A DNA stretch of 5,430 nucleotides, from positions 1 through 5,430 of the forward strand of contig CANQUW010000066.1 in assembly GCA_947627145.1 (NCBI GenBank), written 5' to 3'. The position numbers and the translations under genes were made by a program. The notes beneath the pieces are model-generated. The model made no database searches. It saw only the letters and a program-made list of their open reading frames with translations, and was not told the origin of the DNA. This DNA comes from an uncultured Bacilli bacterium. GTDB lineage: Bacteria > Bacillota_I > Bacilli_A > RF39 > UBA660. Within the stretch, counting starts at the first letter, position 1. Each line of letters starts with the position of its first letter. Below are positions 1 to 5,358 of this stretch, one piece after another.

Positions 1-639
1 GAAGATGATAAGACTTCTACTGTAGAAGTTTATGATTATAGAGTTTTAGGAGATATTTATATTTCTGTTCCAACTGCAAGACGTCAAGCAGAAGATTATG
101 GTCATTCTTTTTTAAGAGAAATTACATTTTTAACAGTACATGGTTTTTATCATTTGTTAGGATATGATCATCAAAATCCTAAAGAAGAGGAAGAGATGAT
201 TAAAAAACAAGATGTAGTTATGAAGAAGTTTGAAAGTAAAAAGATTTATAGTCGAGCACTTGATCATAAAAGACTTAGAGATAGTTTTCGTCATGCTTTT
301 GATGGGCTTATATCTGCATATCAGAGTGAAGGTAATTTAGTTATTCATACTATGGTTGCATTACTTGTTATTTTATGTGGTTTAATTATTGGACTTGATA
401 TACATGAATGGATTATATGTATCTTATTATTTGGACTTGTTATAACTGCCGAACTTTTAAATACTACTTTTGAACATATGGTAGATCTTGCTTGTCCTGA
501 GATTAATCCTTTAGCTAAGAAAGTTAAAGATACGGCTGCTGCTTCTGTTTTAGTTTTTGCATTTGTATCAGCAGTGATTGGACTTATGATTTTTGTACCT
601 AAAATAATAATTATATTAAAAGTAAAAGGAGTTTTATAA
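1..639 (+). CDS. ybeY-dgkA: YbeY-DgkA fusion: rRNA maturation endoribonuclease plus undecaprenol/diacylglycerol kinase (5' end outside window)
   Basis: The frame is open from base 1 to the TAA at 637-639 (212 codons visible), and joins two proteins that are separate genes in Bacillus subtilis. Codons 1 to about 75 are the C-terminal half of YbeY, the metal-dependent endoribonuclease of 16S rRNA maturation: an LGDIYIS strand, then the zinc signature HGFYHLLGYDH with His at codons 47, 51 and 57. By comparison with E. coli YbeY (His114/118/124), about 67 residues lie upstream of the window. Codons from about 85 on are a full DgkA domain with three membrane helices (about codons 115-132, 136-153, 180-202). 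Its ELLNTTFE motif has Glu at codons 151 and 158, the latter matching the catalytic Glu76 of E. coli DgkA, and is followed by VDL and KDTAAASV (Asp177). Gram-positive DgkA mainly phosphorylates undecaprenol, so the domain probably recycles the wall lipid carrier at the membrane. A TTG at 154 is only an internal Leu codon inside the zinc motif, not a start. Confidence 0.9.
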   Translation, partial: EDDKTSTVEVYDYRVLGDIYISVPTARRQAEDYGHSFLREITFLTVHGFYHLLGYDHQNPKEEEEMIKKQDVVMKKFESKKIYSRALDHKRLRDSFRHAFDGLISAYQSEGNLVIHTMVALLVILCGLIIGLDIHEWIICILLFGLVITAELLNTTFEHMVDLACPEINPLAKKVKDTAAASVLVFAFVSAVIGLMIFVPKIIIILKVKGVL

Positions 640-1019
640 TGAGGGAAGAATTAGATAAATTACTTAAAAATAGCTATTGTCCATATTCTAATTTTGCAGT
701 TGCAGCAATTGTTGTTTGTCGTGATGGAAAAAGTTTTAGTGGAGTAAATGTTGAAAATGCTAGTTTTGGAGCAACTATATGTGCAGAACGTGTTGCATTA
801 ACTTCTGCTGTGAGTCATGGTTATAAAAAAGGAGATTTTAAAGAAATCCATATAAAAGCAAGTAGTGGAAAAAAGGTTTATCCTTGTTTTATATGTCGCC
901 AAGTATTAGAAGAGTTTTTTAATGATAGTGATAAAATATATTGTTATTCAGATAACGATGTAGAAATTTTAGAAAAACGTGATGTTTGTGTTTTACCTTT
1001 TGGAAGTGATGATTTATGA
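639..1019 (+). CDS. cdd: cytidine deaminase
   Basis: Hydrolytic deamination of cytidine/deoxycytidine to uridine/deoxyuridine in cytosolic pyrimidine salvage. The 126-residue length fits the small homotetrameric class. The NVENASFG substrate loop (residues 37-44) precedes the C-A-E motif, with zinc ligand Cys48 and catalytic Glu50; PCFIC gives the other ligands, Cys83 and Cys86. Three Cys ligands, rather than one His and two Cys, are typical of the Bacillus-type enzyme. PCFIC replaces the usual PCGAC, a small departure next to the zinc site that leaves both ligands intact. The start ATG overlaps the TAA of the upstream fusion gene by one base, and AAAGGAG at 625-631 sits 7 bases before it. 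The position between dgkA and era is the conserved Bacillus order, so it is probably co-transcribed and translationally coupled. Confidence 0.95.
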   Translation: MREELDKLLKNSYCPYSNFAVAAIVVCRDGKSFSGVNVENASFGATICAERVALTSAVSHGYKKGDFKEIHIKASSGKKVYPCFICRQVLEEFFNDSDKIYCYSDNDVEILEKRDVCVLPFGSDDL

Positions 1020-1906
1020 AAAGGTGTGGATTTGTTAGTTTAGTTGGGAGACCTAATGTTGGAAAAAGTACATTACTTAACAGTATTTTAAATGTTAAAC
1101 TTGCAATTACTAGTGATAAAGTAGGTACTACTCGTAATGTTATTCATGGTATTTATAACGATAAAGATTCACAGATAGTATTTGTAGATACTCCTGGTAT
1201 TGCAAAACCTATACATAAACTTAATCAAGTATTAAATAAAAAGGCTTATACTAATACAGAAGGTGTTTCTGTTATCCTTTTTTTAGTTGATATATCTAGT
1301 GGCTTTGGTAGAGGGGATGAGTATATTCTTGAGCAAATAAAAGATAAAGGTATTCCAGTATTTTTATTACTTAATAAAATAGATAAAATAAAAAAAGAAG
1401 AACTTATTAAAAGAATTACAGATATAAAAGAAAAATATAATTTTAATGAGATTATACCTATATCCGCTAGGAAAAGGGATAATATAGATACTTTAATAAA
1501 GTGTATAAAAAATTATTTAAGTGAAGATACATTATATTATAGTGAAGATGATCTTACTAATGTTTCTTTAAAATTTATGATGGCAGAGTTTGTACGTGAA
1601 AAAGTATTAAGACTTACACATGATGAAGTTCCTCATACTGTTACTTGTTATACAGAAGAGTATAAGGAAAGCGAAGATATTGTTAATATTAGTGTTTTAA
1701 TTGTTGTTGACCGTGAAAATATTAAAAAGATGATTATTGGTAAAGGTGGTAATATGATAAAAAATATTAGCACTAAAGCAAGAATAGAAATGGAAGAGTT
1801 TTTAGGGAAAAAAGTATATTTATCTACTTATGTTAAAGTTATGAAAAATTGGAGAGATAGAGAAAAATATTTAATAGAGTTAGGTATTAAGGATATAGAT
1901 GAATAA
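1016..1906 (+). CDS. era: GTPase Era, ribosome assembly factor
   Basis: Era binds the 3' end of 16S rRNA and couples GTP hydrolysis to maturation of the small ribosomal subunit. All GTPase motifs are present: G1 GRPNVGKS (residues 11-18), the TTR switch I motif (G2), G3 DTPG (58-61), G4 NKID (120-123) and G5 SA (150-151). A C-terminal KH RNA-binding domain follows, with the GKGG loop at 242-245 and the conserved ending around VKVMKNWRD. The length of 296 residues is normal. The ATG overlaps the cdd stop as ATGA, and GGAAGTGAT at 1002-1010, one mismatch from an extended anti-Shine-Dalgarno complement, lies inside the end of cdd. YbeY and Era both act on 16S rRNA 3'-end maturation, so their shared operon makes functional sense. 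Confidence 0.97.
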   Translation: MKRCGFVSLVGRPNVGKSTLLNSILNVKLAITSDKVGTTRNVIHGIYNDKDSQIVFVDTPGIAKPIHKLNQVLNKKAYTNTEGVSVILFLVDISSGFGRGDEYILEQIKDKGIPVFLLLNKIDKIKKEELIKRITDIKEKYNFNEIIPISARKRDNIDTLIKCIKNYLSEDTLYYSEDDLTNVSLKFMMAEFVREKVLRLTHDEVPHTVTCYTEEYKESEDIVNISVLIVVDRENIKKMIIGKGGNMIKNISTKARIEMEEFLGKKVYLSTYVKVMKNWRDREKYLIELGIKDIDE

Positions 1907-1917
1907 AATATTTTAGA

Positions 1918-1948
1918 TTTTTCCACTATATAAATAGAGGTGGAAAAA
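1918..1948 (+). promoter_or_regulatory. RNA hairpin that buries part of the yqzL ribosome binding site
   Basis: TTTTTCCAC at 1918-1926 pairs perfectly (9 bp) with GTGGAAAAA at 1940-1948 around a 13-base loop. The Shine-Dalgarno-like AGAGGTGG (1936-1943) begins in the loop and runs into the 3' arm, which ends one base before the yqzL ATG. Folding would therefore restrict ribosome access to yqzL. The 3' arm is followed by no T-run, so this is not a terminator. The pairing is seen directly; a regulatory role is inference, and five of the nine pairs are A-U, so stability is modest. Confidence 0.45.
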
Positions 1949-2053
1949 ATGGAAGAAATACTTTGGAATTTATTTAAAAATACTGGAGATGTTAAGTATT
2001 TTGTTATGTTAAAGAAATTAAAAGAAGATATAAAAGATATAGAAGATGAATAA
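1949..2053 (+). CDS. yqzL: YqzL-like small protein (34 residues)
   Basis: A small gene of unknown function. The start MEEILWNLFKNTGDVKYF has the pattern I associate with the YqzL family: an early Trp, then a Leu-Phe pair, a TG turn and an aromatic residue. In Bacillus subtilis yqzL lies at exactly this place between era and recO. The rest is a short charged tail rich in Lys, Glu and Asp (LKKLKEDIKDIEDE). At 34 residues it is shorter than the roughly 47 I recall for the B. subtilis protein, the difference being in the tail. AGAGGTGG ends 5 bases before the ATG, although a hairpin may mask it. The gene lies 42 bases after era and 15 bases before recO. The identification rests on position plus a short motif match, as the protein is too small for strong homology. 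Confidence 0.75.
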   Translation: MEEILWNLFKNTGDVKYFVMLKKLKEDIKDIEDE

Positions 2054-2068
2054 TACAAGAGGAGTAAT

Positions 2069-2809
2069 ATGGAGATAATTAGTGTTGAAGGAATTAGTTT
2101 GAGTGAAACTAATTATAGTGAATCTAGTAAAATTTTAAATGTTATTACAAAAGATTATGGTCTTATTGGTATTATGTCTAAAGGAAGTCGTAAAATAAAG
2201 AGTAAATTACGTGGAGTTAGTCGTAAACTTATATATGGTAAGTTTCATATTTATTATAAAGAAAATGGACTTAGTACTTTAATTGGAGTTGATGTTATAA
2301 ATTCTTTTGATAAGACTGTTATGGATTTAAAAAAAGTAAGTTATGCATCGTTTATAATTGATTTAGTTAGACAAATAGCAAAAGAAGATGCAAACGAAGA
2401 TTTATTTAATTTAGTTAAAAATACACTTTTAAAAATAGATGAAGGTTATGAACCAGAAGTTTTATGTGATATATTTGAAGTTCAAGCACTTAACTTTTTA
2501 GGAGTTAGTCCATCTTTAGATGGTTGTAGTATTTGTGGTAATAATAAAAATATTGTAACAGTAGATGCATCTTTAGGAGGGTATGTTTGTCGTGATTGTT
2601 ATACTGGAGGATATATTGTTTCTAGTAAAACTATAAAACTCTTAAGAATGTTTTATTATGTTGATATAGAAAAAATATCTAAAATAGAAATATCTAGTGA
2701 TTCTTTAAAAGAAATTAGAATGTTTTTAGATGATTATTATGATAGATATACTGGACTATTTTTAAAGAGTAAGAATTTTATAAAAAATATAAATAAAATT
2801 GAGGATTAA
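2069..2809 (+). CDS. recO: DNA repair protein RecO
   Basis: RecO works with RecF and RecR to load RecA onto SSB-coated single-stranded DNA and can anneal complementary strands. The N-terminal part (about residues 1-80) fits the RecO OB-fold, with the typical opening of a short strand, a SETNYSESSKI segment and then LNVITKDYGLIGIMSKGSR. The helical C-terminal part carries a four-Cys zinc finger, CSIC at 153-156 and CRDC at 174-177, with the family's usual GGYVC just before the second pair. The length of 246 residues is normal. AGAGGAG at 2058-2064 lies 4 bases before the ATG, slightly close but clear. The position after era and yqzL is conserved; the hydrolase gene follows after only 3 bases. 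Confidence 0.93.
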   Translation: MEIISVEGISLSETNYSESSKILNVITKDYGLIGIMSKGSRKIKSKLRGVSRKLIYGKFHIYYKENGLSTLIGVDVINSFDKTVMDLKKVSYASFIIDLVRQIAKEDANEDLFNLVKNTLLKIDEGYEPEVLCDIFEVQALNFLGVSPSLDGCSICGNNKNIVTVDASLGGYVCRDCYTGGYIVSSKTIKLLRMFYYVDIEKISKIEISSDSLKEIRMFLDDYYDRYTGLFLKSKNFIKNINKIED

Positions 2810-2812
2810 ATT

Positions 2813-3976
2813 ATGAAAAAGATTATTGTTTTAGTTTTAGGTTGTTTACTTTTAGGGGGAGTAGGAATAGTATTTTTATATTATAATGGTAATAATGTTT
2901 CTAAAGATAAGTCTGTTCAAAAAATTCATAAAACTAAAAAGAATAAGTTTAGTGGTATATTTAAAGATACTATGGGACGTGCTCAAGAGATTAGAAAGGG
3001 TATGAGTTTAGAAGAAAAAGTAGGACAGATGTTTATAGTACGATATGAGGACTCTGGAGTTTATACAATTACTAGAGATTTACATCCAGGTGGATATATT
3101 TTGTTTGCAAAAGACTTTAAAGAGGAAGATCCTAATAGTATAAAAGAAAAACTAAACAATATTAATGGTTATAGTAAAATACCTTTAGTATATGCAGTTG
3201 ATGAAGAAGGTGGTGTAGTAAACAGAGTTAGTAAATATACTCAGTTTAGAGAAAGTCCATTTCCTTCTTTGCAAGAATTATATAATGAAGGCGGTAATTC
3301 AAAAGTATTAGAAATAGAAAAAGAAAAAGCAGATTTACTTTTAAGTCTTGGAATTAATCTTAATTTAGAACCTGTTAGTGATGTTTCTGTGGATGAAAGT
3401 GATTTTATTTATGAAAGAAGTTTAGGGCGTGATGCTTTAACTACAGCTAGTGTAGTTTCTGATGTTGTTAAACTTATGAAAAAGGAAAAAATATCAGGAT
3501 GTTTAAAACATTTTCCTGGTTATGGTAATAATGTTGATACTCATACTGGTGTTTCTGTGGATGAGAGAAGTTATGATACATTTGAAGAAAATGACTTTAA
3601 GCCATTTATTTCTGGAATTAAAGCAGGTGTACCAATGATTTTAGTGTCTCATAATGTAGTTAATTCTATGGATTCTACAAAACCTGCTTCACTTTCTGAA
3701 GAAGTACATAAAATTTTACGTGAAAAACTTGGATTTAGTGGTATTATTATAACAGATGATTTAGATATGGGTGCGATAAAAGAATATACAGGGGATGATA
3801 GCCCTATTGTTATGGCAGTAAATGCTTTAAATGATTTAATGATTACATCATCGTTTGAAAGAGATTCTAAAATTTTATTAGAAGAAGCTAGTAAAGATAA
3901 GGAAATATCTAAAAAAATAAATAATGCAGTCGATAGAATTTTAGCATGGAAACTTACTTATGGTATTTTAAAATAG
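2813..3976 (+). CDS. membrane-anchored glycoside hydrolase family 3 protein, probable beta-N-acetylhexosaminidase (NagZ-like)
   Basis: Predicted extracellular enzyme removing beta-linked N-acetylglucosamine, probably from wall fragments. Residues 4-24 are a hydrophobic signal anchor behind MKK; a basic linker (to about 50) leads to the catalytic barrel. GH3 hallmarks in order: DEEGGVVNR (130-138), NLEPVSDV, RSLGRD, KHFPGYG (232-238) and DTH (242-244). The DTH Asp-His pair is the general acid/base dyad of NagZ-type enzymes. TDDLDMGA (from 314) carries the nucleophile Asp, at 315 or 316. At 387 residues there is only the barrel, without the second domain of Bacillus NagZ (about 640). VLGC near residue 11 looks unlike a lipobox because the hydrophobic stretch continues beyond it. 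GAGG at 2801-2804 is 8 bases before the ATG and recO ends 3 bases upstream, so the two are probably co-translated. The family is firm; the exact substrate is inferred. Confidence 0.9.
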   Translation: MKKIIVLVLGCLLLGGVGIVFLYYNGNNVSKDKSVQKIHKTKKNKFSGIFKDTMGRAQEIRKGMSLEEKVGQMFIVRYEDSGVYTITRDLHPGGYILFAKDFKEEDPNSIKEKLNNINGYSKIPLVYAVDEEGGVVNRVSKYTQFRESPFPSLQELYNEGGNSKVLEIEKEKADLLLSLGINLNLEPVSDVSVDESDFIYERSLGRDALTTASVVSDVVKLMKKEKISGCLKHFPGYGNNVDTHTGVSVDERSYDTFEENDFKPFISGIKAGVPMILVSHNVVNSMDSTKPASLSEEVHKILREKLGFSGIIITDDLDMGAIKEYTGDDSPIVMAVNALNDLMITSSFERDSKILLEEASKDKEISKKINNAVDRILAWKLTYGILK

Positions 3977-4027
3977 CAATATTAATTTTAGAAATTTATC
4001 TAATTTTATAGCATTGCTATTTTTTTT
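3970..4027 (+). terminator. rho-independent terminator of the ybeY-to-GH3 operon
   Basis: AAAATAGCAAT (3970-3980) and ATTGCTATTTT (4013-4023) form a perfect 11 bp stem, and the T-run spans 4020-4027. The hydrolase stop codon TAG lies inside the 5' arm. The loop is long (32 bases) and A/T-rich, so the hairpin is weaker than a textbook terminator and may leak. Confidence 0.75.
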
Positions 4028-4028
4028 G

Positions 4029-4037
4029 TGTTATACT
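4029..4037 (+). promoter_or_regulatory. extended -10 promoter for the lipoprotein gene
   Basis: TG-T-TATACT (4029-4037) matches an extended -10 element, with one mismatch to TATAAT. It begins 2 bases after the terminator T-run, and no convincing -35 lies at the expected distance, which extended -10 promoters tolerate. Transcription would begin near 4043-4045, leaving a leader of about 28 bases. Confidence 0.5.
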
Positions 4038-4071
4038 CGTTTTGGGAATTAATTAAATCTAGAGGTGAATT

Positions 4072-4767
4072 ATGAAGAAGTATGTTTTAATTTTTTTAGT
4101 AATAGTTGGACTTGTATTTATTACAGGATGTAAGGGAGAAGTTAAAGTTAAGAAAGAAAATAGTGATGAAGTTAAGTTTAAACAAGAATATGAATCTTTA
4201 AATGGAAAAACTAATGATAGTAAAAAAGTATATAAAACTATAAGTATATCTGCTGATAACGGAGTAAAATATTCTAGTAGTAAGAAAATAATTAAATTAT
4301 TAGAGAGTGGTACAGGAGTAATTTATTTTGGTTTTCCGGAGTGTCCTTGGTGTAGAAGTGCACTACCAGTTTTATTATCAGCAAAGAAAAGTACTGATTT
4401 AGGTAAGATTTATTATTATAATGCCTTAAATATTCGTGATACTAAGCATTTAGATGATAGTGGTAATATAGTAGAAGATAAAAAGGGTAGTGATGATTAT
4501 TATAAGATACTTGAACTTTTAGGAGATAAAGCAGATGTTTATGAAGGACTTAATGATGAAAGTATTAAAAGACTTTATTTTCCAACTGTTGTATTTGTAA
4601 GAAATGGAGAGGTTTTATCTATACATTCATCTACTGTTGATAGTCAAAAAGATCCATATGACAGTTTAAATAAATCTCAAACTAGAGAGTTAAAGAAGAT
4701 TTATGTTGATGGAATTAATAGTGTTTATGATGTAGATGAGAAATGTAGTGCATCTGATAAGTGTTAA
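4072..4767 (+). CDS. thioredoxin-like lipoprotein with CPWC active site
   Basis: Predicted surface lipoprotein with a thioredoxin fold; redox partner unknown. The signal peptide ends in a clear lipobox, ITGC, with lipidated Cys20. A charged Lys/Asp/Ser-rich linker follows, to about residue 75. The fold is marked by the strand GVIYFGFPE, CPWC at 91-94 and Pro171 in YFPTVVFVRNG, which fits the cis-Pro loop facing the active site. CPWC and cis-Pro are 77 residues apart against about 41 in classical thioredoxin, so about 35 extra residues lie between them, including DDSGNIVEDKKGSDDYY. This recalls bacteriocin-transport-accessory-type thioredoxin-like proteins, but I would not assign that name firmly. 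Two more Cys, 225 and the C-terminal 231, could form a resolving or structural disulfide. AGAGGTGA (4061-4068) precedes the ATG. It appears monocistronic, between its own promoter and terminator. A role in disulfide exchange or reduction of exported proteins is inference. Confidence 0.85.
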   Translation: MKKYVLIFLVIVGLVFITGCKGEVKVKKENSDEVKFKQEYESLNGKTNDSKKVYKTISISADNGVKYSSSKKIIKLLESGTGVIYFGFPECPWCRSALPVLLSAKKSTDLGKIYYYNALNIRDTKHLDDSGNIVEDKKGSDDYYKILELLGDKADVYEGLNDESIKRLYFPTVVFVRNGEVLSIHSSTVDSQKDPYDSLNKSQTRELKKIYVDGINSVYDVDEKCSASDKC

Positions 4768-4793
4768 AGATAACTAATGGGTTATCTTTTTTT
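4766..4793 (+). terminator. rho-independent terminator of the lipoprotein gene
   Basis: AAAGATAAC (4766-4774) pairs perfectly with GTTATCTTT (4781-4789) around a 6-base loop, and a seven-T run spans 4787-4793. The 5' arm begins within the stop codon. The shape is standard, but only two of nine pairs are G-C, so some read-through into the Nudix gene is likely. Confidence 0.8.
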
Positions 4794-4812
4794 ATAAAGG
4801 TTAGGTGGTAAT

Positions 4813-5298
4813 ATGGAATATAGAGATTTATATGATGAAAATAAAAATTTAACAGGAGAAAAAATAAAAAAAGGTGATTCTGTACCAAATGGAAGATATT
4901 ATATTACAGTAGTAGTTTGGATAGAAAATTCTAAAGGAGAGTTTTTGTTACAAATAAATAAAAAATATAATATGTGGTCTACTACTGGAGGTCATCCTAA
5001 ATCTTTGGAGAAAAGTATTGATGGAATGATTACAGAAATAAAAGAAGAATTGGGTATAGATGTTAATAAAAATAAATTAATTTTGTTTAAAACTATTAAA
5101 ACGGAAGATGATTTTATTGATTTATATTATTTAAAAGAAGATATAAAATTAGATAGTATTATAAAACAAGATGAGGAAGTTGCTGATGTAAAATGGTTTT
5201 CTATTGATGAAATTAAAAATTTAATTTCTAATAATTCTTTTTTACCTTCTCACATTGATTTGTTTTATGAATGTTTAAAATATTTATATAATCATTGA
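4813..5298 (+). CDS. Nudix hydrolase, substrate unknown
   Basis: Nudix enzymes cleave nucleoside diphosphates linked to another group, in the cytosol with Mg2+. The Nudix box starts at Gly60 and runs G-x5-E-x7-T-E-I-K-E-E-L-G-I to residue 82, with Glu66, Glu75, Glu78 and Glu79 in place. The only departure is Thr74 where the family normally has Arg. The opening (YRDLYDENKNLTGE, then a Pro-x-Gly-x-Tyr segment) and the later EVADVKWFSIDEI resemble the broad clade often labelled isopentenyl-diphosphate-isomerase-like Nudix proteins. That likeness gives no substrate, and true IPP isomerase should not be assumed. The length of 161 residues is normal and no signal peptide is seen. AGGTGG (4803-4808) precedes the ATG. 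Only 19 bases separate the upstream terminator's T-run from the ATG, so expression probably depends on read-through or a promoter inside the lipoprotein gene. Confidence 0.9.
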   Translation: MEYRDLYDENKNLTGEKIKKGDSVPNGRYYITVVVWIENSKGEFLLQINKKYNMWSTTGGHPKSLEKSIDGMITEIKEELGIDVNKNKLILFKTIKTEDDFIDLYYLKEDIKLDSIIKQDEEVADVKWFSIDEIKNLISNNSFLPSHIDLFYECLKYLYNH

Positions 5299-5309
5299 AT
5301 TTAATATGT

Positions 5310-5339
5310 GTATAAAAATTCTTCTTTTGTATCATAACA
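5310..5339 (+). promoter_or_regulatory. possible forespore sigma (sigma-G/sigma-F type) promoter upstream of the sigG-like gene
   Basis: GTATA (5310-5314) and CATAACA (5333-5339) are 18 bases apart. In Bacillus, sigma-G promoters have a G-[ACT]-AT-[AG]-like -35 and a CATNNTA-like -10 spaced 17-18 bases, so this fits with a mismatch in each element. The weakness is that transcription would start almost at the ribosome binding site (5346-5352), giving a leader of only about 12 bases. A sigma-A-like TATAAA at 5311-5316 is an alternative, but has no good -35. The stretch is AT-rich, so chance matches are likely. Confidence 0.25.
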
Positions 5340-5358
5340 GATATGAAAGGAGATTTTT

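Noticed and set aside
154..156. TTG as the start of a separate dgkA gene
   Set aside because: The TTG encodes a Leu inside the YbeY zinc motif HGFYHLLGYDH and the frame is open upstream to base 1, so starting here would cut through YbeY.
1927..1935. TATATAAAT as a promoter for yqzL-recO
   Set aside because: No -35 element lies at the right distance and transcription would start inside the yqzL ribosome binding site; it is simply the AT-rich hairpin loop.
1828..2058. 76-codon open frame on the minus strand
   Set aside because: It is antisense to the end of era and the yqzL gene, is rich in Ser, Ile and Phe as expected from the reverse of AT-rich coding sequence, and has no recognisable motif.
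3382..3564. 15-base direct repeat TGTTTCTGTGGATGA at 3382-3396 and 3550-3564
   Set aside because: Both copies encode VSVDE within the GH3 barrel and have no other repeat structure; shared codon preference explains them.
5310..5332. Weak inverted repeat between the Nudix and sigG-like genes as a terminator
   Set aside because: The arms pair only through A-T pairs with a bulge, and no GC-containing stem or T-run follows.
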